A stretch of DNA of 64,000 nucleotides. Source: Hyposmocoma kahamanoa (Eukaryota; Arthropoda; Insecta; Lepidoptera; Cosmopterigidae). The notes below the pieces were generated by a model. It was not told the DNA's origin and made no database searches. It saw only the letters and a program-made list of their open reading frames with translations. Location: contig NW_020653713.1 in assembly GCF_003589595.1 (NCBI RefSeq), positions 2,823,767 through 2,887,766 on the forward strand, written 5' to 3'. The translations under genes were made by a program, and so were the position numbers. Each line of letters begins with the position of its first letter. Position 1 is the stretch's first letter. Positions 31,688 to 43,000 of the stretch are shown here, in pieces.

Positions 31688-32354
31688 TTTTATTTTAATT
31701 CCCCGTATTAATGTTATATTCATCACTATTTTCATACAGAAATTGCTATTCTTCTTCAAATAAATTAAGTTTAAAATCCAATTTTAGGTTGGTTTCTCCT
31801 AACGAGAGAAGCATTTTGATTATCGTGGCTATATCGCGATTATTAGTTAATCAAAATCAGATTAAGTTTATGTACCTTGTGCTCTATCTGATTACTTAAT
31901 ATAATAAGGTATTTTCGGTATTAGTTACGCGCAATCATCCAATGTTAGTCAATAATATGAAAGGAGGGAAATAATTTTCAGCATTACACAAGGCAAAATA
32001 ATTTCTTAGAACACGTTTATCTCGACAAAGGCGTATTTATAACAATAAGTTATTCTAAGGGATTATTGACAAAGAACTTACCGATGGCATATTGTTTTTG
32101 TTGCCGCACTGCAAACTTTTGGATTCGATCTGTAATAAACAAAGACGATACGTTAGCCAGGGACATTCTTTCATAGGTATGTGGATGAAACTAGGAAATC
32201 TTTTAATTTCCAAACAATAGTTGATCAAATATAAGTAGTTCTGTGTCATGCTACAAGAACTAAAACAAAATACTGTTAACACGCGGAACTAACACAATTG
32301 TCACCTTTCAACGTCTGAAAGTGAACCACATAAATCTATGTAGTATATAATCTC
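31688..32354. other. AT-rich spacer
   Basis: Only low-complexity open frames (62 and 75 codons). No repeat match. Confidence 0.4.
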
Positions 32355-32822
32355 AGTACAGAGTACTAAAAAAACCGACCTCAAAAGTAAGTGGAATTAC
32401 GTCTATTTGCTAAGTTTCATTGAAATATCCCCTAGTTCGCCGCTACAGGACTTGATACCGGAGATAATAAAAATAGGTGCTCACTACGACACTACTCAAA
32501 GTATTTCGAGAGAAAAACGCCTTGAGTTGGAGAAATAGCAAAATCAACTAAATAATTGCTAAAAGTAATTGCTCCTAAATTAAAGTTAGGCGCTATTTAT
32601 AAAAATGACTCTTCATGCGTGAACAGCCACCCTTTGAGGTGGATGATTTTCTTCAAAATGAAATGGGACCACTATGGAAATACCCCCTTTCCAACAAAAA
32701 AAGAATCATGAAAATCGGTTCACAAATACCGCAGTTATCGCGTAACATACATACAAAAAAAAGGAAAAAAAAAGAACATACAGCCGAATTGAGTACCTCC
32801 TCCTTTTTGAAGTCGGTTAAAA
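32355..32822 (-). repeat. RepC, long form
   Basis: Begins cagtacagagtactaaaaa and ends tttttgaagtcggttaaaa. It carries the long-form interior (gagagaaaaacgccttgag, tcttcatgcgtgaacagcc). This is the cleanest long-form copy. A 103-codon open frame here comes from the repeat. Confidence 0.87.
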
Positions 32823-33473
32823 AAAACCTAAGAATTTCAAAAAACTATCCCAAACGCGTGAGCACAAAAAGTCGTGTTCGCAAAATCGTAATATTATTGT
32901 CTAATAAGAAACGTGAACGTTATTAAAGGAAAATCAATTAAATTTTAAATTATATTCAAGCGTTCAAATTCTCACGCACGTGTTTGACACACAATGGTCG
33001 ATAATTTCCTGCAATTGTAATATGATTCTATCAATTGGGACCCCAAATTATTGCCGTTCACCAAGTGGGGCGTTGCGATCCGGCTTAAGGCTATTCATAG
33101 CAATAATAACGTAAACGGACAGTATTTATTGGGTGAACCATTTATTCCTAATCAGAAATAGAATTCGTCAATAGCCAGGCATAGGTTGGAAAGGTTGCTT
33201 TGAATTTGAGTTTATTGTGTTAAAGGAGTGTATTTTGATGTTTGACAAAAGGAAAGTGACAACAAAGAAGCAGAATTCGTAATTCGCAATAATTATTAAA
33301 GTCAAAAACATCATATGGACTTTAACATAATTTTATGTGAATTTCTTGAGTTCATAATTGAAATAAATGATGTCGTTGACAGATTATAATATAATAATTT
33401 ACGGTCGACGGTCTACGGATAAAGCAATATGGCCCTGGTTAGGCAAAGACGCAGGTTTGAGGTTGAAGGCTTT
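32823..33473. other. Unique spacer
   Basis: No gene or repeat that I can support. Confidence 0.4.
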
Positions 33474-33516
33474 TTTCTTTGTGTTCAATCTTTGTATTAA
33501 TAATAATTATAATGTA
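33474..33516 (+). repeat. RepD tail fragment
   Basis: tttctttgtgttcaatcttt followed by gtattaataataatt is the RepD tail without the tRNA part. Confidence 0.5.
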
Positions 33517-35068
33517 TTTCATATTCTCAATATCACAATATAACAGACAATACACAAGACAATAGAAATTAATATATTTTAATACGAAAATTAATATTTA
33601 TATAACGAAGTTGTAAAAACAAGACAAATATAATTGTCGAAATACAGCAAATTGCAATGACAAAACTTCAGTTACTGAGAAAAAAATCATCTACATTTGT
33701 AAATTAAATATCCAATTAAAGAAGTACCAGTCAGGTGTATAATATATTCGAATTTGTTTTGGCAAATGGAAAGGTTATATTAGTAAAAAAAAAACACAAT
33801 CTCATTGATGTCCCGACATACTTTAGACATAAATTCTTCTTACACACGCCAGTCCCTTTGTACATCAAATAGCCGGAACTGTAACACCTGAGCTTCATGC
33901 GAAACACATGATGTTATTTATTAGCCCCTGACTAAGATGGAAAGACGAGGAAATGTAGGAGGAAAGTATCAGGAAAATTAGTAAGAATAAATGATACAAA
34001 ACAGAAAGGAGGCACTTCGCTTAACATCGCATTGCATTTTATAGATTGAAATTCTTGTGATTTTTTTTCCATCGTCAAAAGAGATCTCAGTGTCAAAGAA
34101 CTGCAACTCTGTGATGGTTTTACTTCGAAACGTATTATGGATTATTAAAATAAATTACATTATAGGATATTGCCCGTATAAATATAATTATAAGCGTACA
34201 CGAATATGGCATGTCATAAAAATCAAAACAGGTGTGCAAAAAGTGACATTTTGTACAAAAACACAAAACATTATCAAAAAAAAAACACAAATCCATTTTG
34301 CCGAGACAAGCATTTCGTTCTAAATAAATAAATAACAGCACACGGGACGTCGCTGGGGCGGCCATATTTTACCGCTCCCGTCCCATGTCGACACCTTTTT
34401 GTCCCTTTTTGCAATGCTGTGTGGACATACCGCGTAGGTGCTACGGGTTTATAGAGATTTTAGATGATACTAACAACTCTTTACTGCATAGTGGGTGGGA
34501 TAATCGATAGATAGATAAAAGTAACATGATTCGTCAGGTCAAAAGAAACAAGTGGAGTTTATGGTTGCCTTTGATATAAATAATTTCCCGGCAGGAGACA
34601 TACTAATACAATAAAGAACAAAAAAATGAGAGTTACATTTTGTGTAATAGCGCAAAACGTTTTGCATAGTATGTGCGGCATTAGACTGAAAGAAAGAATG
34701 TAGAACAGATTAGTAAGAAAGCGTTGTAGTATGAAAGGTGAAGAGACAAGGATAGAAAGGACAATGCTTCGACGGTTAGGCCTAGTAGAAAAAAAGTTTA
34801 GTAGATAGACGTCACAAGTATATAGAGCTAATGCGGATAGAAATGTGGGGAGTAGGTTTGACGTACATAGCTTCCAGATTGAGGATGTACTTAAAAAGTC
34901 CATGTTACAAATACACTAGAACGTATAAAGAAACTGATGCGAATGGAGGAGGCGAAAAAAAGCTTGTTGGAATCGTATACACGGAGGTTTATGGTTTCTG
35001 TTAATACGGTGGGAGATCGGCGTGATGATGTGTACGTATGTCATAGATTTGAAGAAGATAGTACCAGG
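33517..35068. other. Unique stretch, possible old LINE remnant at its end
   Basis: AT-rich, with open frames of 88 and 114 codons that overlap or are low-complexity. A small GC-rich cluster lies at 34340-34395 (gggacgtcgctggggcgg). From about 34780 to 35060 an aag-rich stretch (atgcgaatggaggaggcg) resembles 10.66-10.87 kb in style and might be a decayed protein-coding repeat. Confidence 0.3.
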
Positions 35069-35360
35069 ACAGCTCCTTGTAAAAGAGTTTGTCTAGGAAA
35101 GTATAGCCACCTTACCTATTTCTGCCGCCAAGCAATAATGTGAGCATTGCTGCGTTCCCGTTTTGAAGGGTAAGGAAGCTGGGGAAATTATAGGCACGTG
35201 GGACTTGTCAACTTATGACTCAGGGTAACGGACGCATGGTAGTGCCCCTGAGATCTTCGTGATTCTTTGTGAGCTGTGACTGACACTGCAACTGTTATGG
35301 ACAGGCATGTCGTATACCAGGACGACTGGTTCGCCCCGTCACTTAGTACCTATATATATA
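35069..35360 (+). repeat. RepB element
   Basis: Starts acagctccttgtaaaagag and ends cacttagtacctatatata, with TA repeats in place of the A-rich tail. All interior blocks are present. Confidence 0.85.
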
Positions 35361-36500
35361 AGAATTGGACATGTTTGAAGATGTATAAAATGTTATTTCT
35401 TAACACATAAAAAAAGAATGCTTGCCGCTTACTTTAAACAAAAAGTCGTCAAAATAACGGTGCTCAAAGCTAAGTTCACAAAAGACGTGTGACAGCTAAA
35501 ATAAATACACATCGACAAATCTATTCATAGTCAACACAAGGTTGAAGGTGTTAAGGAATTTCAGTACTAGGTAATTATTTTGAACTAAAGATGTTCAAGT
35601 TTGTGGACAACGTAGTTTATTATGCTTTTATTTATAATATCGATGGTTTTCTAGAATAGTGGCCTATCTCAAAATCAACAAATTCGTCAGGAATTTGGTT
35701 TAGAATCGACTGAATGATAACTAATATTCAAATACGACGAAACATACACTGGTGCATGTTCTCACTTGTTTATTTTAACCAATAAAATGCTCGGTGTGTT
35801 TTTTTACAATAAAATTTAGCACATGGTGAATGCATTCGCGTTATATGATAAATATGAACTATTTTGAGTTGAGCCACTATTCTTGAAAAGTAGCGATATA
35901 TGGGTTCATACTTGACCACAAACAGGCTGTACAGTCGAGATGGGATCGAAGATACAGCGATCTAATCCGGAAGATGCCTACTTGTGCCTTTGAAAATGTG
36001 AGGACTGTATTCACACGGAAATAGAGAGCAGGCAACATATTCCATTGCCTGGTGACCCATTAAGAAAGGTCTATAAGAAGGATATAGCTATTTATTTCCT
36101 TTCGAGCCCTCTTACGTGGCACTTCACATTTGGCAAACAATCACCATGTGGAGCATATGTGACATAGTTATTTGCCGTGTTTGTCTATTCGACAAATACA
36201 GCAAACACTAAACTCGCGTTACCGTGCAATGGTCGGTTTCTCGAAGCACACCAAAGGAGCCAAATAGGCAAATACGCAAGTAAACCGTCCACACTGTGGT
36301 CATATTCATTATTTTAACTCCTTATTTGGCTTCATGTGTACGACGGTCATATTTGTCAGTGTTTGCATGTTTGTCTGTATGCCAAATATGATTACAAGTA
36401 CATCTAACAACCAATAGCGAATACAAGTAACCATGTGACGTGCGGCCATTATACGAGTATTATTGTCTAATACTTTATCGGAATGAAGTAATTTTTCATT
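35361..36500. other. Unique stretch with a possible inverted-repeat element
   Basis: Between about 36150 and 36400, words such as tatttgccgtgtttg, gccaaataggcaaatacg and tatttggcttcatg recur on both strands, which suggests a foldback remnant. Boundaries cannot be set. No gene. Confidence 0.3.
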
Positions 36501-36580
36501 ATGTTGTTCGATCTTTGCACTAATGAACAAACACAAAAACAAATTCCTTCGAACGGGCTGGATTCGAACCAGAACACACA
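36501..36580. repeat. RepD pieces in inverted arrangement
   Basis: gttcgatctttgcactaatg (sense tail) is followed within about 20 bp by ttccttcgaacgggctggat and tcgaacc (antisense B box side). This is a small version of the head-to-head arrangement seen at 16.6 and 41.6 kb. Confidence 0.5.
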
Positions 36581-37078
36581 GTGGTAAATTCGCGTTGATC
36601 AGCCCTTAAAAAACCCGACCGCTAACTCTCGCCTTATAAATCTATTTCGTGAATCTTCTTTCATACATTCTCTCTACTCAGAAACTGTAGTAGCCAGTCA
36701 CTGTCAGCTAAAAATTTATGCAATTACATCTTTTCATTCCATCTAATTCAAAAACCAAGACTGAGAGGTCAGAAAAAGATGACGTGTCTCAAATAACTTC
36801 ACAAAATCAACGCCTAAACCGTTTTCAACACACCTGCTTGTATTTTCTTCCAGTTTTCTTTGTGTTTCCTTTACCGTAACAATTGTGTAACGTATTGTAT
36901 TGTCGATGAAAGGGAACGTCGTTAGTAAAGACGACAAGGATTCCAATTAGCAACAGTATGCTTGTTGTCTATTATTGTTTCAGACATTCTTAGGTACACT
37001 GCTGGGAGGCTTTTAGAAAGCCGCTTTGAACACCCAAACATCAGGTAGGTGTCATAATGAGTATATCTTCAAAATTTT
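36581..37078. other. Unique spacer
   Basis: No gene or repeat that I can support. A 67-codon minus frame lacks motifs. Confidence 0.35.
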
Positions 37079-37330
37079 GTAGCAGTAGAGTTCCATAAGA
37101 AAGAGGTAGTCCAGCAAAGTACTGGAACCTGTTTCTGCCACCAAGTGTGACCATTAATGCGTTCCATATTTAGGGTTCTGGTGAAACTACAGACTAATGG
37201 GACTTGTTATTTTTATTGTCTCAGGGTGACGAGCGCAGTGGCAGTATCCCTCAGATAATTGTGATTTAAAGCTCTGAGTGGTACTGCAACTGTTATGGAC
37301 AGTCGTGTCGCTTACCACCAGACGCATTAC
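37079..37330 (+). repeat. RepB element, 3' end cut
   Basis: Starts gtagcagtagagttccataa and runs to accaccagacgcatta, where the A-rich end should follow. Instead it meets a second RepB on the other strand. Confidence 0.83.
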
Positions 37331-37468
37331 TATCGCAAAGATCTTATGGGCACTGCTAATGCGCCCGTCACCCTGAGACATAAGTTGACAAGTCCCATGT
37401 ACCTGCAATTTCACCAGCACCTTTACTCTTCTAAATCGGAACGCAGTAATGCTCACATTTCTGCTGCC
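37331..37468 (-). repeat. RepB element, partial, inverted to its neighbour
   Basis: tatcgcaaagatcttatggg to cagtaatgctcacatttctg on the minus strand. With 37079-37330 it forms a tail-to-tail inverted pair of about 390 bp, both ends truncated. A 167-codon minus-strand frame crossing both is an artefact. Confidence 0.8.
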
Positions 37469-37582
37469 CTTTACAGGTCCCATGGTCACGGTTGAAGTCA
37501 ACCAACAAATACGCGATTTAAATCCGATAAAAATAGTTCCTATGTGTAACAATAGCAAAAACCTAAAAACTCGAAATATACT
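37468..37582. repeat. RepH fragment
   Basis: ccctttacaggtcccatggt followed by cacggttgaagtcaacc, then aaatacgcgatttaaatcc and a cctatgtgtaacaatagc block. Matches half of the foldback at 51.71 kb. Confidence 0.7.
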
Positions 37583-38002
37583 AATTATTATAAGTGAACA
37601 GATCTTGAATTGCAATGTCCAATGTCTCAAAGACTTTCTCGTTATAGCCAATTTATTATTAAAACACAGTTGGATGGATTTTAAACACAAAGTATTTGGA
37701 ACACCGAAACTACAATGAAAATGGTTATAATGAAGATGTCGCCACTGTTAGGAGTTTAGCTTTGTCTCGGCCTTTGTTCACGGCAATTAGTCGTAAGTTA
37801 CAACACTAGGTCGGCGCCATTATTGCTTAATAGATTATGGCTTACCGCCTTAGCCGACAGTGGCTGGACACAACGGTTGCTGGAGTATAATAGAACAGGA
37901 CGATGCAGGAACTGATGTAGATTCAGAAATTTAGCATACAAACAAAACGGGAACACTAGCAAAATACTCATAATAATGCTATGTTATTTCAGATGTCTGA
38001 CC

Positions 38003-38244
38003 CATAGTTTCCCAAAGTGGTCACTACCGCCCAGTGGGCGCTGACGTGTCCTACGGCGGTAGCAATTAGGGGACGTTGATGCTGTCCAGACGGTGCTACC
38101 GCATTTGAAAAAAACCTCAATTATCTATATAAAGTACACTACATTTTTTTTCTAGTGATTTTTTGGTTAAGTTAATATAAAAATACACCTTTTTAATTAT
38201 TTTTTGTGATGGTGGCGGTGAACCAAAAAGTTTGGGAGCGTAGG
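38003..38244. mobile_element. hAT-like non-autonomous element with 8-bp target duplication
   Basis: Left end catagtttcccaaagtgg, right end ccaaaaagtttgggagcgta plus gg. The inverted ends share about 11 of the first 16 positions. It is flanked by exact 8-bp copies of gtctgacc (37995-38002 and 38245-38252). The 8-bp duplication and the cccaaa / tttggg ends are characteristic of hAT transposons. At 242 bp it codes for nothing, so any movement would have used a transposase from elsewhere. Confidence 0.85.
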
Positions 38245-38252
38245 GTCTGACC

Positions 38253-39283
38253 GATTGTTATACTTTTTTTATTTTAGAACATAAAAAAATAGTCGACTTA
38301 ATTTATATCCAAGATTCGCATGAAACGTTACGCTCTCACATTTATATTGCGTACGGTATTAAAGTGGAATTCTGTGAATGCAGATTTGTTTTCAGAGCGA
38401 GAGTGAATAGGCAATATATTGGTGCGGTCTCATCGTTACTTCCCGTCAGAAGAGAATAGGTCAAATGCGCTTTTATTAGAAATATAAATAAAAATTTGCA
38501 ATTAATTTTGTTTAATTTCCTACTAATAAACGGAAAAGGACAGTATTGAGGAAATTTTGTAAACTAGTTGAAAAGGTTTCTTTTTTAATGAAACACCAAT
38601 TTAATAATAACTAATTAAATTTTTTGGTCTCGTCAAATCTAAAAAAAATGCATTTCGTTTAATTTATCAATAAAGCTTGAATAACGCTGTACCACGTCGA
38701 TATTAAGGGTTAACATAATTGATATTTCATGTGTAATTTTAAAAAAATATATAATCGCTACTATTTTATATTCTCTCTTTAAATTTTGTTCCGTTAAACG
38801 TGCTGGTGCGTGTAATATCGATTGCGACTTTGCACAATCTTGACAATAATCTCCTACTTCACTTACGTTCACCTTTTTGCTCTAACTCTCTTATTCTTCT
38901 TACAATGCAGTCCGGTCAGTTTAAGAACATTCTAGATTTGATTTTAAAACGGTCTTTAATGCCATCCTCTTTCTAAGTTATCTCTATAAAACTCTTTCGC
39001 CACTGTACTTTCATTCGTATCTTTCTCTATTGTTGTTTTTTGATAGTTATAATTCAAATAAGTACAAAAGAAATTTACATACTAAAAGCCGCAAAACTGC
39101 GGTGCAATTTGTTGGCGACGTGCGCACTCTGAATTATATCAAATTAACTTATGTTATAATAACATGTACTTGTACTTAACTGGCTAAATAAAGAGTTACT
39201 TTAATAGATACTCATTTAACTTACGCTATAGAGAATATTTACTTCTATAATTTTTATCATCTCTTACGAGTCTATACAATCTC
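38253..39283. other. AT-rich spacer
   Basis: No recognised repeat or gene. A 77-codon minus frame (38639-38872) lacks motifs. Confidence 0.4.
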
Positions 39284-40165
39284 AAATGGCTTTGGTTGGT
39301 TCTAGTTAACATATAACAGTTAAGTTAGTTAGTAAGTTAACGTATAACAGTTAAGGTGTTGAATCAATCAGTTTGGAAAAAATATACTATAACCTCAGTA
39401 CAGAGTAATAAAAAAACCAACCTCAAAAGTCATTCATCCCCTAGTTTACCACCCTTAGAGGTCGAATATTTTCTTCAAATTTAAATGGGACTTCATCTGA
39501 GGTACCTTCTGTCTAACAAAAAAAGAATCATCAAAATCGGTTCACAAATGGCGCAGTTATCGCGTAGCATACATACAAAAAAAAGACATACAGTCGAATT
39601 GAGAACCTCCTCCTTTTTTTGAAGTCGGTTAAAAACTAAGAATATACCCTGATTACTATACGGTGTGAAAACACGATTCCTGAAAATTTTCACCCTAGAA
39701 AAAAAACAGGAACTTACCTCGAAATTTTACAAGAAAACTTATGTATTCAATAGGTACTTTATATTTATCAATGTTTTTTTTATGTCAACTGAACTTAATA
39801 GACCGTGTATAGTATAATAGTATAGTGTATACGATATATGTACGTTTTTCATACGGCTTTAATATCGTTAGTAAATAATTAAATTCCGAAATAAAGCCAC
39901 CCCGCCCTCCCCGCCCCTCGACTCGAACAAAATGAACCGTATTAGTACGGGAAAAAAATTAATTCGAGCTGAGTGAGCCGAGATCTATGTCGTTAAAATC
40001 TTGGGAACTAAATATCGTGAACATCTTTTTCCATAATAATTGTACTGACTCTCTTTGTTAGGTATCTCTTAAAGGGAATCAGAAAAAACACGTTAGGCCG
40101 TGTGTTGTTATTCGTTGAAATGTTTTTTTGAAACGTTCTACTGGCCGTACTAACATACAAGTACA
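39284..40165 (+). repeat. RepG copy, split by RepC
   Basis: Starts caaatggctttggttggttc and proceeds through gttgaatcaatcagtttgg. After RepC it resumes with atataccctgattactatac, tattcaataggtacttta, cgaaataaagccacc and tgtcgttaaaatcttggga. The order matches 43505-44560. RepG is at least 700 bp, codes for nothing I can see and has no clear ends. It could be a LINE untranslated region or a large non-autonomous element. Confidence 0.72.
39391..39632 (-). repeat. RepC, short form, inside RepG
   Basis: ctcagtacagagtaataaaa to tttttttgaagtcggttaaa. A deletion joins the left end directly to cattcatcccctagtttacc. Younger than the RepG copy it interrupts. Confidence 0.85.
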
Positions 40166-40531
40166 CTGAACACACAAAAGAAAGCGTATGTTATTTCAAA
40201 GGAAATGTGTTTTATACATACAAGTTGTACCTAGACAGTATTGATTGTCCCAGATACGAGAAAAAGTATCCCGGACGGTCACAACGCTGATGGAAAAATG
40301 ATATTGGTGTTCAGTACGGGTAAGACGAACAAGTATCAAAGGAATTTTAAACGAAATCAAAAGACGGTTAAAGTAATTCTTTTTTCGAATTATTTCAAAT
40401 TAAATATACTGGTATATGCGGCCAGTATTAATATGAAAAGTGTTACCATAATTCTGCTTTGCGATCCTCTAAATATGTTCATGTGCGTATTTTTTTATCT
40501 AAATAGCGTACATTTGTATAAATTGTAATTG
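40166..40531. other. AT-rich spacer
   Basis: A 95-codon plus frame (40241-40528) is lysine- and asparagine-rich without motifs. No repeats. Confidence 0.35.
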
Positions 40532-40833
40532 AGCGGGTACACACGGTACAGTAGCGATGCAGACGCTAATCGTTTACCTTTACACACGTGCGCGATTTTA
40601 AGCACCGATGCAAACGTGATGTAAGCGCGCGACTGCATCGATACAAACGCGTGATTGCATCGCTACACTTGGGATTTATAGGCGATTGCATCGATGAAAT
40701 CGCGGGTTTGTATCGATGCAATCGCGCGTTTGTATCGATGTAATTACGCGTTTGTATCGATGCAGTCGTTCGTTTGCTTAAAAATCGCAAATGTAGCGAT
40801 GCAACCGGCTAAAACCGGCGCCGAGTGTCTCCA
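40532..40833. mobile_element. RepK, CpG-rich word-repeat element
   Basis: Between gcgggtacacacggtaca and cgccgagtgtctccatt lies an array of a 22-bp word, aatcgcgcgtttgtatcgatgc and variants. About three direct copies lie at 40710-40785, with reverse-complement copies at 40615-40665, so the array is palindromic overall. Flanking gtagcgatgc words occur at both ends in opposite orientation. Partial copies lie at 11.93 and 44.59 kb. It probably moves as a TIR element; I see no target duplication. Confidence 0.6.
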
Positions 40834-40959
40834 TTCTTATAGTTAGCTGTGACTGTGTGGATATGTAAGCCCGTAACGTTGGTATGTTTGAAAAAAAAAA
40901 ACAATGTCTGAAAAAAATGTTACATTTCCAATGTGCAATCTTAAATAAATTTGATGTTA

Positions 40960-41203
40960 TAGTAGCAATAGAGTTCTTGTGAAAGAGTTTGTCCAGGGAA
41001 ATACCTATTACTGCATGAACATTACTGCGTTCCGGTTTGGAAGGGATCTTGTCAACTCCGAGTCACGGGTGCAGTAACAGTGCCCCTAATCCTAACCCTA
41101 ATCGTTGCGATTTAAAGCTCTGAGTGCAACTGTTATGGACAGCCGTGTCGCTTACTACCAGGCGCACTTGTTCGTCGCGTCACTTGGCGTTATAAATAAA
41201 AAT
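40960..41203 (+). repeat. RepB element
   Basis: Starts tagtagcaatagagttcttg and ends ggcgttataaataaaaa. The acccctaatc-type words near 41075-41100 are a local duplication (cctaatcctaaccctaatc) within the usual gtgcccctcag block. Confidence 0.85.
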
Positions 41204-41212
41204 GTACTTATA

Positions 41213-41453
41213 AATTCTAGGGTCGGCAGACTAAAGCACATAAGTCAAAAAAGTGCTTCATTTGTTAATATATAATTATATATTTTTTTGTGTTGTTTTT
41301 AGTGTTGTAAGTTAAATAACCTCTAGAATAAAGTTCGAAATTTATGAAGTAACAAATGAATTTGACTTATGTGCTTTAGCCAGTAGATGTATTAATTTAA
41401 ATGAATGATGTTGGATTTTGACTTATGTGCTTTAGTCCGCCAACCCTAGAATT
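41213..41453. mobile_element. RepQ, 241-bp TIR element
   Basis: The inverted ends begin aattctagggtcggcagact (left) and, on the other strand, aattctagggttggcggact, and continue aaagcacataagtcaaaa. That is about 38 bp with two mismatches. A third tttgacttatgtgctttag lies inside at about 41360. The interior is AT-rich. If the true end is ctaggg, the flanking aatt would be a 4-bp target duplication; otherwise it is part of the TIR. It sits 10 bp after a RepB tail. Confidence 0.85.
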
Positions 41454-41610
41454 ACTCTTTCGGTAATGAAAACTACAGATACAGCATTGGATTTATCTTT
41501 ATGAGTAATATGAAAGTTTCAAGACATCTATAAAACAGTTCAAGTAAGAGAATTATTTAAAAAAATATATTGACAATTTTAATCGAATTAGTCGAACTAG
41601 TTTTCTTATG

Positions 41611-41768
41611 ATTATTATTACAATAGATCGAACACACTCAACAATTTCTTCGACCCGGTGGGATCATGCTGCACCGTAGTATTGCTCTTAACAACTGAGC
41701 CACATGTCTGTGGCTCCAGTCTCACCGGGTCTAAGAACTTTTTCTGTGTGTTCGACCTTTGTATTAAG
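41611..41768. repeat. RepD inverted dimer
   Basis: The left arm (antisense) is gatcgaacacactcaacaat followed by ttcttcgacccggtggg; the right arm (sense) is ctcaccgggtctaagaactt followed by tttctgtgtgttcgac. The halves meet near 41704 in the A-box region: antisense caactgagccac, then sense tgtggctccagt. The locus therefore looks like two SINE ends joined head to head. Confidence 0.7.
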
Positions 41769-41794
41769 TACCATAATTAAATCGATTCATGTGA

Positions 41795-41880
41795 TGTGAC
41801 TTCCTGGGTGGCTCAACAGGCTCTGTGGACGCTTATGACATCCTGTCCCGGGTGCGATTCCCGATAGGACCAAAGAGAAA
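41795..41880 (+). repeat. tRNA-like SINE fragment
   Basis: cctgggtggctcaacaggct resembles an A box and its flank; ccgggtgcgattcccgatag holds a B box. The acceptor ends do not pair. Related in B-box sequence to the RepE copy at 18.4 kb. Confidence 0.55.
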
Positions 41881-43000
41881 CGAACTGTTCTAACCACCGC
41901 GAGTCGATTCCTTTACTCAAAAAATATCTTACACAGAGATTTCTTTTTAATTGAAAAAGTTTATTAGTATGATTGTCTGGTGTATATAATTATAATGAAA
42001 GATGTTATAATGGGCCTGGAAATAGATTCTATGCAATCGTCGCATAATAAGAGTTCTTAATGTCGGGTACCGTGTAATCGCCTAAGGAATAGGTACGAGA
42101 TTTTAAGACCTAATTATGTATTGATTGCATACGAATCTTTTTCTACAAGTAGATTAAAATAATGTAACACAAGTAATATTTAATGTATATTTTGTTAACA
42201 ATCCACGACAACAAACTCAAACGAAGGCCAAATAAACGCTACTAAACAAACAAACCAAAGTGATAGAATAGAAGTGTCCGTGATTAGCCAAGTACCGCTT
42301 ATATTGTAACCAATCAAGAGACAGTAGAGCGTTTAAGTAGCCGTCATATTTCATATTGTTTTTAAATAGTTGTTTTTTTGCCAAATGGTCAAGTCTTTGT
42401 ACGTGTTAGGGTAACATTTTGAAATATTACTTAGAAAAATATTAAAATTTTAATTATTTCACAATTATAATGACATTATTCTGTTTCGCGTTTAAGGAGA
42501 CTCTTTTAATTAGCGAAAATACGACGTTTTTTGTTTGAAAGTCACTAGAACTAAGGTCAATGAACTATTGATTTTTTTTTCATTCAGTACGAAAATACGA
42601 TGTTCTTTTTTTGAAACTCATTATTGTTCAGAACTGTAATTAATTTTTTTAGTTCAATAGCGAGTACCATAGACAATTGAATTTTGGTTCATAACTAATA
42701 CGAGCGCCTTTGTGATACAATAGTAGAAAAGGAAATATTTTATACTCGGACCGGTCACAAGAACAGAAAAAGTTGAATGTCGCTTAAAAGCTTCACCCTC
42801 AAAATAAAAAGACTGGCTCGTTATACTTTATCGAATGGCGCTAGATTGGTAAATTCGTGGACCTGAAATCGGACCCATAAATCGTCCAAACAGTTGCGTG
42901 ATTGCAACGTCACAAAACGCCGGTGAAATATGGACCTAACGTATCGCCCTAAAATATTCGAATGTATTAGGAATGAAATATTTTTATCCGCATAAGTGTA
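41881..43000. other. Unique AT-rich stretch
   Basis: No gene or repeat. It contains two related lines, gaaaatacgacgttttttg and gaaaatacgatgttctttt (42518, 42591), suggesting an old local duplication. Confidence 0.35.

Noticed and set aside
37187..37690. 167-codon minus-strand open frame
   Set aside because: It spans two opposed RepB copies and a RepH piece; no protein family is visible.
40615..40785. Regularly spaced repeats, CRISPR-like at first sight
   Set aside because: The units are contiguous and in both orientations without unique spacers, and the DNA is eukaryotic.
41078..41102. cctaaccctaatc resembling telomere repeats
   Set aside because: Insect telomeres are usually TTAGG-based, the run is very short, and it lies within a RepB block where cccctaat is normal.
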